Origin: Earliella scabrosa
Lineage: Eukaryota > Basidiomycota > Agaricomycetes > Polyporales > Polyporaceae
Direction of reading: 5' to 3'
NCBI GenBank assembly: GCA_022605405.1
Contig: JABYQQ010000004.1
Location: forward strand, 1,302,001-1,366,000
Length of the DNA stretch: 64,000 nt
In this document: one piece after another, positions 12,272 to 23,281 of the stretch
Position numbering within the stretch: the first letter of the stretch is position 1
Layout: each line of letters starts with the position of its first letter
Notes under the pieces: model-generated
The model's database searches: none
Told to the model about the DNA's origin: nothing
The model's input: only the letters and a program-made list of their open reading frames with translations
Translations under genes and position numbers: made by a program

Positions 12272-15200
12272 ATGACAAGCCGGCTGAAACGCAAGCTCAA
12301 TGACCTGGGCGTGGACACCGCGAGCTCGAAGGCGAACGAGTCGTTCTGCCTGGTACGTCTCTATCTCTCCCAAACTGTCCAGATTTTACTAACAGACCTG
12401 CGTATGCTGCAAACACTCGTGCCGATATACATTGTAGATCGGGACGCCCCTGCCGCCGCTCGAGAAGTCGAAAGACACGGGCGAGTTCGTCCCGCTGTGG
12501 AAGCAGGAGGTCCGGGACGAGAAGGGGCGCAGGAGGCTGCACGGCGCATTTACCGGCGGGTTCTCCGCGGGGTACTTCAACACCGTTGGCTCCAAGGAAG
12601 GTGCGTGCCCTCCCTCCTCTCCTCCTTTCCTCTTCTCCCTGTCTCCTTTCTTCTCCCTCCGTTGCTCATCCGCGCGTGGTATGGGCAGGATGGACCCCAG
12701 CGACGTTCGTGTCGTCCCGCGGGGACCGCGCGAAGGCGCGTGCGGCGCGCCCGGAGGACTTCATGGACGAGGAGGACCTCGCGGAGCTGCGCGAGAGCCG
12801 GAAGCTCGTCGACGAGACGGAGGAGATGGATTTTGGCGGGACTGCCGCGGAGAAGCGCAGGCTGGCGGGCGAGCCGGACGACCAGGAGTGCGTGTCCCTC
12901 TTGCGCTGCTGTGGTGTCGGTGTGTGCTGACGGTTGACGGTGATATGGGGATGTAGTCCGATCACTGCTGCTCTGGCGGCATCCCTCGCGCCTCCGCCTA
13001 AAGACTCGATCGGGGCGCGGATACTGAAGAAGATGGGTTGGAAGGTCGGGCAGGGGATTGGCCCACGGCTCACGCATGCCCAATGGAAGGCGCAGAGTGC
13101 GGGCTTTCTTGACCCGTCGAAAGAAGTGGCTGGGGATGAGGAGGATCTCGAGGAGGCGAAGAAGCATACATATCCGCGCCGCGACATCCCTGTTATGCTC
13201 GCCCCTCGAAAGGACAACTTCCATGGACTGGGGTACTCGCCAGGGTTGGGCCTCAACGAGAGTGTTGGGTACGGTGCTGGTGGGGAGAGGGGCCCGTCGG
13301 GGCCGAAGATTTCGGGTGCGTGTCTCAAGCAGTGCAAACACTCTCTCAGTATGTGCTGATTCCCTGGTCCCGTCCCCCTGTAGCTGGCTTTGGGCTGGGT
13401 GCGCTGAACGACGCTGACGACGATGACATTGACGTGTATGATGGCGCGGTCGGTTCGTCTGCTCGCAGTCGTGTTGCATTTGATGCCTCCTATGGAGACG
13501 ATGAGCACATCAGTATCGGCTCAAGCACTCTGAAGAGGCAGGCAGCGCAAGGACCAGTGAGCACCGTGTTCGCTTGTGCCGGTGTATGCGTGGAGCTGAC
13601 TTTTAGCCCGACAAGAGAGCCCCTCCTGGCATCACCCAGACGTTCAATGACGGTACACCCGTGTTGAAAGGGTTCGTGTTGTCCGACAAGCCTGTATCTG
13701 AAGGGAGATGGTACGTGGCTATCTATTCCCGCGCGGTGTGGGTTCTAAAGTTGTATACAATAGGTTTCCCTTGCCGGAAGTGCCTCCAGGATGGCAGCCC
13801 AATCCGAAGCGCGTCTGGGAGCAGGACAAGAACAAGGAGAGCCAACCCGCATCGTCACGCAGCAGTAAGACGGTCCCGGCAGCGCAATCACACGCCGAGT
13901 GGAAAGTGAACAAACTCTCCGCGGACGAGGTCAGTCGTCTACCGTTCCGTGGTTATTCTACTCTAATAGTACGTGATTCTAGCGGGGAACAATGCTCGGC
14001 GAGACGCCGCTCCCGGCCAAGACGCGTTCCGTCTTTGAGTATCTCTCGCAGAAAGATCGTGAACGCCTCGAGAATTTCCGCAATGCTCGCGCTGAAGGGA
14101 CCGCTGCACCACCTCCTGCCAGCGCCGCCCGCCCTCCGTCTCCCGGTCCTCCGCCGCCGCGGCCTGGCGGGCTGCACATCCCACGTCTCCACCCCTCAGT
14201 TGCCAAAGCTGCGCTATCGGGTTTCCAGCCATTCACCGCCGACCCGCTCAAGCACTCGCGCTACACCGCCTTCCTCACCTTCCAAGCCGACCCCTCCTCC
14301 CAGGACTCGACAAGTCTCGGGTTCGGCCCGCTCCCGGGACAGAGCACAGAGGACTTCAACAAGGAGCTCGAGGACTACGCAAAGTCCGCGACGGTCTTCA
14401 AGCCGCTCTCCGCCGCAATGGCCGGCCGGTTCCGCTCCGCGGTCGTCGTCGAGACCGGCCCCAAAGTTATCGAGGGGCTGCACCAGCCCACGGCGTACGC
14501 GGACGACCCCGCCGCGGAAGAGGGCGAGGGCGAGGGCGGAGGGAGCAAGAGGGAGGAGGAGGAGGACCCGAAGATGCACGCGGTGAGGATGGGCATGTAC
14601 GGGCCGCTGACGCGCGAGACGGCGCCGTGGCAGCCCGCGCGGCTGCTGTGCAAGCGGTTCGGCGTGAAGGAGCCCGAGGTGGACTTGGACGCGCAGGCGG
14701 GCGAGGCGTCGGCCGGGTTCGAGTTCGCGACGGGCGAGGCGCGGCGGGACGCTGGTGCGTCGTCGAGGGCGGGGACGGTTCCGGCGATGATCACTGGTGG
14801 GACGGAGGGAGGGGAGGGTGGAGGGGCGGAGGAGGAGAAGAGGGGTGCGGGCACGAGCACGACCACGGGTCCGAGGAAGCTGGAGAATGTGGGGCTTGGC
14901 GAGGACGAGACGCAGGGGAGGGACATTCTGACGTACCAGCGGCCTGCGATGGACGTCTTCAAGGCGATCTTTGCGAGCGACGATGAGGACAGCGACGACG
15001 AGGGCGAGGAACAGGACCACGACGGGGACCGCGGACGGGCAGAACCAACGCCAACGCCTGGCCCGTCGGCTTCCCGCACGGATGCGAAGACGCAACCAGT
15101 TACGGCGGGCAGCGCGGCTGCAGTCGAGGAGAAGGTCGACCTGGCGACGTTCAAGCCGACGTTCGTGCCGCGGGCGGAGCGCGAGTCGCGGAAGGAGAAG

Positions 15201-15563
15201 GGCGCGGATAGGAAGAAGGAGAAGAAGGAAAAGGAGAAGAGGAAGACGAAGGTCGCGCTCATGTCGTTCGACGTCGAGGACGACGGGAGCCTGCCCAGCT
15301 TCGGCCCGACACCATCACACAAGGATAAGGAGAAAGATAAAGATGGGGAGAGGAAGAAGAAGAAGAAACGGAAGGAGAAGCAGGAGGACGAGGACGATAG
15401 CATGTGGGTGGAGAAGCCTGCGCCGGAGGTCGTGAAGAGCCTACCCATCGCGCCGCTGCCCACGACAGATGCTGCTGCGAACGTCGATGTCCACGAGAGG
15501 GTGGAGGGAGGGCGAGAAGCAGGTCCGCCAAGGGGCAGGAAACGCGCGATTGATTTCATGTAG
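12272..15563 (+). CDS. G-patch domain protein, GPATCH1-like
   Basis: Eight exons, about 940 aa. It begins with the DUF1604 module typical of GPATCH1 ([20 protein letters not shown], then [20 protein letters not shown] and [11 protein letters not shown], residues 28-95). A G-patch follows near residue 165: [21 protein letters not shown]-patch proteins activate DEAH-box helicases; GPATCH1 associates with the catalytic spliceosome in animals. The last exon (from 13982) holds a conserved tail ([10 protein letters not shown] near its start) and a low-complexity end rich in Lys/Glu tracts with [11 protein letters not shown] runs, and ends in a KRAIDFM peptide. Exon joins near 12889/12957 and 13317/13382 fit frame and splice signals. 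Convergent with the MAK11-like gene, whose stop is 105 nt away. Confidence 0.92.
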
Positions 15564-15668
15564 CCCGTGGTTTGGCATATATGTACCGTTCGGACCCCAG
15601 GATCGTTCACGCTATCGTATCGTGCTGCTGCTGTATTACACCATGTTGTAGCGCTACATGCCAGGGGG

Positions 15669-17309
15669 TCACTCATCCTCGTCGTCGCTGCCCTCCTCAT
15701 CTCCACCACCATCCTCTTGCGGTGAGCCGAAGCCTCCGTCATCCTCGTCATCCTCTTCATCTTCATCGCCCGCGTCCCGTTTCCGTTTGCCGTTAACGGT
15801 CGCGCCTGCGGCGAAATCTCCTTCTGCGAACGCGACACATGTGAGGCGCGTGCCTTTCGTATCGTACTCCGCGACGGGCTGAAGCTGTATGCGTTCTGAG
15901 GCGGATTCGGGAAGTGCGGCCAGGTCGTACAAGTGAACCTTCCCGTCCGAGGAGATCGTGCAAACCAGTGTGGTTGATTGTCTCGAAGAGCCTTCTGGTA
16001 AGGCGATTCGAATGACGTCGACCGCTTTCACCCTAGATGATGCCGCATGTCAGGCAATGTACATGCGTAAGTCTCGGACGTGGGCACCCGACCTGTTTGC
16101 GTGCCCAGCCATCTCTGCGATGATGGTGGGAGGTTTTGTGCGGTCTTTCGGTACCTCGTATATGGAGAGTTTTTTGTCTTCTGCTCCAGCCAAGAGGAGC
16201 TCGCCTTCGCCAACGACGCGCTTGCAGAACTTGATGTCGTGGAGGCGTGACGTGTGCGTGATTGAATGAAGTAGGTCCATCTCCTACATACGCAACGTCA
16301 TGCGCGTATGGAGGTCAGGCGGAAGTAGATGAGGGCACGACACGTAGTACTCACAGTAGAGTAGATGTCGATCGTGCTGTGTGCTTGCACAGCGAATATT
16401 GAACCGTCTGTTGACCATCGCACAAGCTCCGCCTCTGTGCTGGCGGTGTCGGAGAAACGTTCTCGTCATAGCAGAGAGGCCCGCGTACCTTTTCCAATCT
16501 TGGTGCTCGCGGAGCCCTTCCCCCTCATAAGGTCCCACATTCGCAGCGTCCTATCCTTGCCCACACTCAATGCGACCTTACATGATTGGTGCACCGCGAC
16601 AGAATTCACCCGTCCCTTGTGCCCTTTCAGCTCGCGCAGGACTGCCCAGTCCCGCGCTCGGAACAGACATAGTGTGCCATCTTCGGACGCGGAGAGGAGG
16701 TACGACCGCGAAGGAAACACGAGGTGCGTGATAGAGCCTGATGCGTCTTGGTGTGTATGGTGGTCCACTTTCAGATAGAACGATCGACGTACCTTGGTGC
16801 TGCATGAGGCCACCAATCTCCTTCCTTCTCCGCAAGTCCCACACTTTGATGATCTCGTCCGCGCTCCCGGTCGCTAGCCATTTGCCTCCTTGAGGTGACG
16901 CTGCCACAGACTTGATGCAAGATACGTGTGCAGGAAAGATGAAGAGAGGTTTTAGATGGAAGGAGTACTCGGATGAGTCTGTGGAGACGGTCCCCTCCAA
17001 ACCATAGAGCAGCTTCTCGTAGGACCCGCAGATGACCTTGAAGGATGTCGGCAAGGAAGTAGAGGAGCTTGGGTCAGAGACCGCTGCTGCAGTCTTCTTA
17101 TGCTTCTTCGGTGCAGGCACTGGAGGTTCAGCGCGTGCCTTGCCTTTCGCCGCCTTGGAGAGGGCCGGTAGGTCTCCTTCTGGACGCGACTTTGACTTGG
17201 CTGCGATCGCCGCTTTCTTCAGTAACTTTGGCGTCTCAACGCTCACCCGAGCCTTCTTCTTGAGACTCGGTTTTGCCGCCAGGGAGGGTTTCGCGGTGCG
17301 AGTAGACAT
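15669..17309 (-). CDS. MAK11/PAK1IP1-like WD40 protein of 60S ribosome assembly
   Basis: A basic, Lys/Ala/Pro-rich N-terminus of about 90 residues with nuclear-localisation-like KKKARV precedes WD repeats: GKWLATGSADEIIKVWDLR, then YLLSASEDGTLCLFRARDW, KGRVNSVAVH...KDRTLRMWDL and a later VKAVDVIRI...SSDGKVHLYDL block. This order and the short spacing match MAK11/PAK1IP1, which acts in pre-60S maturation. The tail is almost entirely Asp/Glu with SPQEDGGGDEEGSDDEDE. At least six exons. ATG at 17309 starts MSTRTAKPSL; an upstream in-frame ATG at 17345 would lie within the 150-nt gap shared with the divergent GatA gene. Confidence 0.88.
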
Positions 17310-17459
17310 GATCGAGGATGAGGAAGCATGCTGAAAATTTCCCAAACAGGAAATGGTGGTTGTTTGTCCGTGTTAGGATCCAAGGCTCTTGGACAACAAG
17401 AGCAAATAACGCGTTCGCTGACGGGCAGAGGCGCCCGTTTATGCCTCTGTGAGTCCTCG
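17310..17459. promoter_or_regulatory. Bidirectional promoter region, MAK11-like / GatA
   Basis: Only 150 nt separate the two start codons, which point away from each other, so transcription starts and core promoters of both genes must lie here or inside the 5' ends. No clear TATA box. Confidence 0.5.
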
Positions 17460-19355
17460 ATGTCATTGCCACGCCCCAGACTACGATGTTCCGCCCGCTA
17501 TAGTCTTTCCACCTCTCAGCGCTGTCTGTCTGCGCACGCCCACGACTTGGCCGTCAATGCCTTGATACCTGGCACCACCACCTCGGTCTATCCCTCGTCG
17601 GGAAGCGGCCCGTTGGCGGGCCTTCGACTCGCGGTCAAGGATAACATCTGTACGAAGTCACTGCCCACAACATGTTCCTCCAAGATCCTGGAAGGCTTTG
17701 CGTCTCCTTTTGACGCGACCGTCGTATCGTTGTTGTCTTCAAATGGCGCTCAGATCGTAGGAAAGGCGAATTGTGACGAGTTCGGCATGGGGTGAGTGCA
17801 GATACCGTCAGATGATGACCTGTGCGCTCATTCGGCCAAGCTCTCTCAATGTCCACTCCTCGCACGGGCCCGTCGTCAATCCTGTTGGCTTGCAAGGCCG
17901 GACGCCCGAGGAGAAACGTTCTGCAGGGGGAAGTTCTGGTGGAAGCGCTGCAGCTGTTGCTGCCAATCTCTGTGACGCGTGCGTATCTTCCGTATGTATG
18001 TGTACTACGTCTTACGAGCCTGAACCGTGAAGCGCAGCGCATTGGGCACCGATACAGGCGGTTCAGTCCGGTTACCTGCGTCCTACTGTGGTGTCGTGGG
18101 CTTGAAGCCTTCCTATGGCATAATTAGTAGGCAAGTACCACGCTTTCTAGTCCATTCGTTATTCATGACCTTTCTTGGTGCTGCAGGTGGGGCGTCGTTT
18201 CGTTCGCCGATAGTCTCGATTGCGTTGGTGTTCTCGCGCGCGACGTCCACACTGTTCGACAAGTCTACGGTGAGTGCAAGTGATAGTAGCTCCCAGCTAA
18301 AGCTGAGCGCGCAAACACAGACTCCATCGCGTCGTACGATGTCAGAGACCCCACAGCTGCCCCTCCGCATGTACGAGCAGCGGCGTCAGAGTCATGTACT
18401 AAGTATATGGACTATGTCAGGGAAGACAGTCTAACGGGTCTGCGGATCGGGGTGCCACAAGTACGTCGTTTCTCATCGAATCACGACGATGGGACTCATT
18501 TCCATCATAGGAGTATTTCCCGTCTGAACTCGAAGGCGGTGTTGTCGACTCAGTACGGCAAGTACTCAAACAGCTACAAGCACGGGGCGCAACGATTGTG
18601 CCAGTGTCATTGCCCTCCACACGCTACGCCCTTAGTGCGTACTACGTACTATCAAGTGCCGAGGCGAGCAGTAACCTAGCGCGATACGATGGGATTGAAT
18701 ATGGTGCGCCTCAAATTGCTCTTCATTCACCGCAGTGTAGTGATAATCCCTGTTATCAGGTATGCGCGTGGAGCCGCCTCCTGGAGCAAGTCTGACCAAG
18801 ACGGCCAACGTCTACGCGCATACTCGCTCGCGTGGGTTTGGAAAAGAGGTGCAGCGGAGAATTCTGCTCGGCACGTACGCGCTATCTGCCGAGTGAGTCC
18901 ACGACTTCTTCCCTGGGGATCAGCCGTTGAACCTGATCCTCCTACATAGCGCGTTCGAGAACTATTTCCTGCAAGCACAACGAGTGCGGAAGCTGATCAA
19001 GGCTGACTTTGATCGCGTCTTCTGCGTGCCCAACGCGCTTAACTCTACATCAGCCTCGACTGAGATACAGGAAGGCGTGCATGCCCTTATTCACCCTTCA
19101 GCGATCCAGACAGCGCCCGTGGTCCCTGATCCAGACAGCAACAATACACAGTCGGCTTCAACTCTAGACGCTTATGTTCAGGATGTCATGACTGTTCCTG
19201 CGTCGCTCGGTGGCCTGCCAGCGCTGAGTGTTCCCGGTGGAAGGGGAGACGACGGGTGGCCGATTGGCGTGAGTGTTGTGGGTCAGTGGGGCACTGACCA
19301 GTTGGTCATGCGAGTAGGCGAGGTTATCGAGAGCTATCGTGGTAGTTCCATGTAA
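17460..19355 (+). CDS. Mitochondrial glutamyl-tRNA(Gln) amidotransferase subunit A
   Basis: Catalytic subunit of GatCAB/GatFAB, which converts Glu-tRNA(Gln) to Gln-tRNA(Gln) in mitochondria. An Arg/Ser-rich N-terminus ([17 protein letters not shown]) looks like a mitochondrial presequence. The amidase-signature triad is visible: Lys in [11 protein letters not shown] near residue 60, the cis-Ser in [15 protein letters not shown] and the nucleophile Ser in [23 protein letters not shown]. Further on come [26 protein letters not shown] and the C-terminal [15 protein letters not shown]...[14 protein letters not shown], which is specific for GatA rather than other amidases. About ten exons; several short exons are split between 18100 and 18900. 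Length near 500 aa fits. Confidence 0.92.
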
Positions 19356-19570
19356 TACAGGTAGAACCTACTGGTGCGATTCACAAATCACGGCGCGATA
19401 TGCGTGGTATAGAGCATCTCAATGACGCCCTGGAGGCTCGAAGAATGTGTTCAGACGCCCACTGTTGCAAGTGCTCGTCTGAACGTAGAACTTTGTTGAC
19501 TTCGGCTTCCACATCAACCCCCGTCTCTCTCTGCTCGCAAAGACAGAACGACTTTACCATCCGTTTTGTG

Positions 19571-20749
19571 ATGGGAAAACGCAAAGGCAACATCACTGGG
19601 CTGGCACGCTATGTCTTCGAAGCTACACAGGATGCTCCTCCACAATCGCAATCGGGTACACCTGCTGCCGCCTCGACGTCCACTACTCGCTCTCCACCTC
19701 CACATGCATACTCAGACGATCATATAGACACGCAGAGGAGCTTAGATGAGCTAGACTCCCGGCCGAAGAAGAAAGCGAGGTTGCAGGCGGGGCTGCTAGG
19801 ACCAGGACTGGAGAAGTTTGACGCGACGGGATTGGTGTCGTTCTACACTGACGCGTCTGAGGTACCCAAACATCTGCAGAAATGTGAGTCCTTTCCCTCG
19901 GTGTTGCACGCAAGTGTTGGTATACAGAACACGCGTCTTGTCTAGACTTCTCGCAAAGGGAACGATTCTTCTCGCTGTACTCCTCAGGGTGCCTCCTCGA
20001 TGAAGAGGGCTGGTATAGCGTAACGCCTGAAGCCATAGCAGACCAGATCGCCGAGCGATGTCGCTGCAACGTTATTCTGGACGCGTTTTGCGGCGTGGGC
20101 GGAAATGCCATCGCATTCGCGAAGACATGTGAACGAGGTGCGTTACGATTCCTGTCTCCTGTCGCATCCAAGCATGACTCCTCATGTCTGCATCGTCCCC
20201 TCTCCCCTCGCAGTGATCGCCATGGACGTATCGCCCATACGCCTTGCGCTCGCGCGCCATAACGCGGCGCTGTACGGCGTGGAAGATCGAATAGAGTTCA
20301 TCCTCGGGGACTTCTTCTCCTTCGCGCGCACACTGAAAGAACGCGCACACCGCAAAATTGATGTCGTATTCCTCAGCCCGCCATGGGGCGGACCCTCGTA
20401 TCTATCGAGTTCGCCGACGAAGGTACAAGGTCAGCTTTCCAAGTCTGCCTCGGCTTCCACGCTGGCGCTAGACCCGGGCGAGCTGGAGGACACGTACGCG
20501 GACTACGGCCTGGACAGCATACGACCTGTGCATGGAACGGAGCTGTTCAACATCGCGCGGGGCATCACGCGCAACATCGCGTACTTCCTCCCACGGAACA
20601 CGAGCCTTGAAGAGATTTCCCAACTCGTCGCCCACGAGCCGGCAGAGAAGGTCGAGGTCGAGGAAGAGTGGATGGGATCGAAGCTGAAGGCCCTGACGTG
20701 CTACTTTGGTGGGCTCGTCGCTGGTCAGGAAGCTCTGTTCGACGAATGA
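19571..20749 (+). CDS. Trimethylguanosine synthase, TGS1-like
   Basis: Converts the m7G cap of snRNAs and snoRNAs to m2,2,7G in the nucleus. Three exons give about 345 aa: 19571 to about 19883, then 19946 to about 20135, then 20215-20749. The variable N-terminus carries PKKKARL. The core starts with YFSQRERFFSLY and LLDEEGWYSVTPEAIADQIA. SAM motif I is LDAFCGVGGNAIAFA, motif II IAMDVSPIRLALARHNAALYG, and motif IV VVFLSPPWGGPSY contains the catalytic S-P-P-W-G-G signature. Start: the ATG giving MGKRKGNITG, because upstream in-frame sequence overlaps the short gap to GatA (215 nt). Grouped with other RNA-metabolism genes. Confidence 0.93.
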
Positions 20750-21098
20750 TGCAGATGTGGTACATTGACAGGTGCATGATCTTTGTTTCTACGATACTTG
20801 TAATGCACGTCTCGACGACGCATGCTTACTTGCTTGAAATGGCAGAATATGTCCTCCAAGTATCACCTGATCAGTGTTCTCAGCCATGGAGAATAGCTCG
20901 TCACACAAACAAAGTTTGTTTCAACGTGGTGGCCATCTTGATTCTTGTGGCAATCGTGGATTGTACGCGCCTGCGTGTGTCTACTTGCCGCCCGTACCGG
21001 ATCCGAAGTTCCCAAACGTCTGTTCTTGACCACATTGCTGTTCTCTCCCACATTCTTCACCTCGTCGCTCTCTGCATCGCACCGAGTATCCCCTCCCC
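20750..21098. other. Intergenic, no gene seen
   Basis: Boundary between the conserved housekeeping block and the duplicated F-box region. No coding signal recognised. Confidence 0.4.
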
Positions 21099-22480
21099 AT
21101 GACGCCTCCTCGAAAGAAAGCCAAGACTCGCCACGTCCGTACTGGCACGAACGAAACGAGTCCACGACGTGTCTATTCCGTCCAATCACCTGCAGCACCC
21201 CGACGGACTCGCGAACGCGTCGGAGCCTTTGCAAGGCTTCCCCACCTCCCTCTCGACATCCTCATTGAGGTATGTACCCGCAATTCCGCGCTTGACCTCA
21301 TGGATCGTTCCTCATGCGGACAACACGGTGGTTGCGCGTAGATCTTCAACCATTTGCACCCGCGAGACCTTCTCAGTCTTGCTCGAACGTCGAGGGACAT
21401 CTCAAGGTTTGTGCTCGGTCGTCAGCAAGAGCACATCTGGAGACACGCGCGAGAACACACGCAAGGGATACCCGGGTGTCCGTCCTTCCTGAGCGAGCGC
21501 GCTTTCGCCCACTTCCTCTTCTCGCCTTTCTGCCATGTGAGTGCCTGATTCTCCTAGCCCCATCCTCGCACGCACAACATGCCAACACGCCCACAAGGGA
21601 TGTGGCGACATTCGATCCGTCAAGCCGGCATACACCTGGTATGCGAGATATTGCCCGAAGTGCCTACCGCAAGCGTGCGTAACCATGTTCTCTGACCGTC
21701 TTCGCGTTGCTGAGGAGCAATCACGCTATGTGCACAGGCGATGCAACATTGCTGTGTATTATGGAATTAACGAGGATCTGCGTGACAATGAAGACTTCAA
21801 CCTGCTGTTCAACATCGTCAACCCTGATCGGTGCGTTTGTCTTCAAGCGCTAGCCCAGCGTTTGTCGGCTGACATCGCGGTACCTAGTGATGTCTTCAAG
21901 ACGTCGAAGAACCGTATCCAGCGACGGCAGCTCGACGCGTTCGCTCGAGACTGGCGTGCGGCTGAGACTAACGAGGAACGGAAGGAGCTCATTGAGAGGC
22001 AGAAGAGGGTTGTCAAAGAGCGGACCGAGGTGCGGCCCTATATCTATTCTCAGCAGGCCATGCGTTGTTGAGCCGGTGTCTCTAGCATGCGGCTGCATGC
22101 AAGGCCTTCTGTGAGGGCGAGAACAAGGCACAAGCCCGCATTAAGACAGCCGTCACCAAACAGAGGAACGAGGCGTATGTCTCACCCAGAATCTATCGCC
22201 TATCGTTCTCACCTCGCGCATCCTTTCCAGGATTATAGCGGATCTGTGCGCCGTGGGCTATGGTCAGGAGATCGAGTATCTTCGGAAGAATAAAAGCCTT
22301 AAATATCTCCTGCAAGACTCGTGCCTACACTCTGTTGAGTGCGCTGAAGATCTCACGACCTCTGGTGAGTGTGTCGTCGATGAGACCATCTCAGTCAGCG
22401 TATCTCATGCGGTCGTAGGATGGGAGAGGATTCGGGAAGAACTGGCGAAGTCACTGGAGGTTACGAGGGCCCTTCTGTAG
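21099..22480 (+). CDS. F-box/zinc family copy A, 3'-truncated
   Basis: Begins like copies B-E: a basic Lys/Arg N-terminus (MTPPRKKAKTRH), an F-box whose two halves lie in separate exons (LPHLPLDILIE then IFNHLHPRDLLSLARTSRDI), and the exon pair encoding FCH...GCG and WYARYCPKC, the first cysteine cluster. Exons for the middle part follow (SRYVHRRCNIAVYYG; an RQLDAFARDWRAAETNEER helix; GYGQEIEYLRKNK). After the tryptophan helix WERIREELAKSLEV it meets a stop at 22480, where B-E continue for about 250 residues with the LPRTPxMD domain and the C2H2-like finger. So it is a shortened copy that may still be expressed, or a decaying one. Frame is open through all visible exons. Confidence 0.7.
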
Positions 22481-22804
22481 GACCAGCACGTCACGCCTCT
22501 ACTGCGTCGATACGACGGTATGTCAATTGTTGTATTGTATATAGCGATCTCGCTCCATGAGCTATTTGCAGCACGAAGTATCCACTTCTTGAACTAGCAC
22601 GTGCAGGCCATGAATATCCAGTCCCTCGTCGCGGTCGATCACAACTCAACAGCCGTTCAGCCAGGATGCGAGGCGTATTTGCGCCTCGTAGGATGAGTCT
22701 AGACCATATCCGATCTATTAGCAGGCTCGCATGATCGAAGTATACCGCCACATTCCAATTCAGTTATGATGTGTAAGAGCGGTCGGCGGCGACTTCCTCG
22801 GCTA
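22481..22804. other. Intergenic, no gene seen
   Basis: No recognisable remnant of the missing 3' part of copy A was found here, so that part was deleted rather than simply frameshifted. Confidence 0.4.
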
Positions 22805-23155
22805 CAACCTCTGGCGACATGAGTCGCCGACGACGGGACGATGTCCTCCTGCCCCCGCCAGATTTATCGGCCCACCTTCTGGCGGATCCTGACATGATAA
22901 CCGAATACGGTCGACAGTGCGGATACGCCAACTCGCTCAAGCTCGACAAAATTTTAGCCGTTCCCGTTGGACTTATGTCCACAAGACGTACACCTGATCA
23001 AGACCATCCGACACGATGTACCTTGGTGTCGAGCTGAGGATGTGAGTTGCTGCAGCCTGTCGCTAGTCCAGTTGCCCATGTCATTGAAGAATCTGCTGAA
23101 TGTCTCTAGAGTGGGCACAATGAAGCATATCTTCCCGCTTTTGTTCGCCCAATAA
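22805..23155 (+). pseudogene. Relic of an F-box gene (copy of the gene at 26.5 kb)
   Basis: Residues ADPDMITEYGRQCGYAN encoded near 22885-22935 match LLADPDIITEHDRQCGYANW in the intact F-box gene at 26530-27912. DNA similarity continues for about 250 nt (the CGATGTCCTCC block near 22839, the ACAGTGCGGATACGCCAACT block, then the CAGTTGCC-CATG block near 23070) but with several indels that break the frame and no F-box start or C-terminal two thirds. Same orientation as the intact copy. It lies directly after copy A, just as the intact gene lies after copy B. Confidence 0.75.
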
Positions 23156-23281
23156 GGTATGTGTCACGTTGTCAGGGACTTACCCGACTTAAACATGAAC
23201 CAAGCGCCTATCCACGCATCTCTGTTCTTACCACAACCACCTACAACCACCCGTCAGAGGCTCACGACTCTCCAAGCTGCC

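Noticed and set aside
14214..15838. Long minus-strand frames opposite the GPATCH1-like gene
   Set aside because: Antisense shadows of GC-rich exon 8; the plus strand carries the conserved protein.
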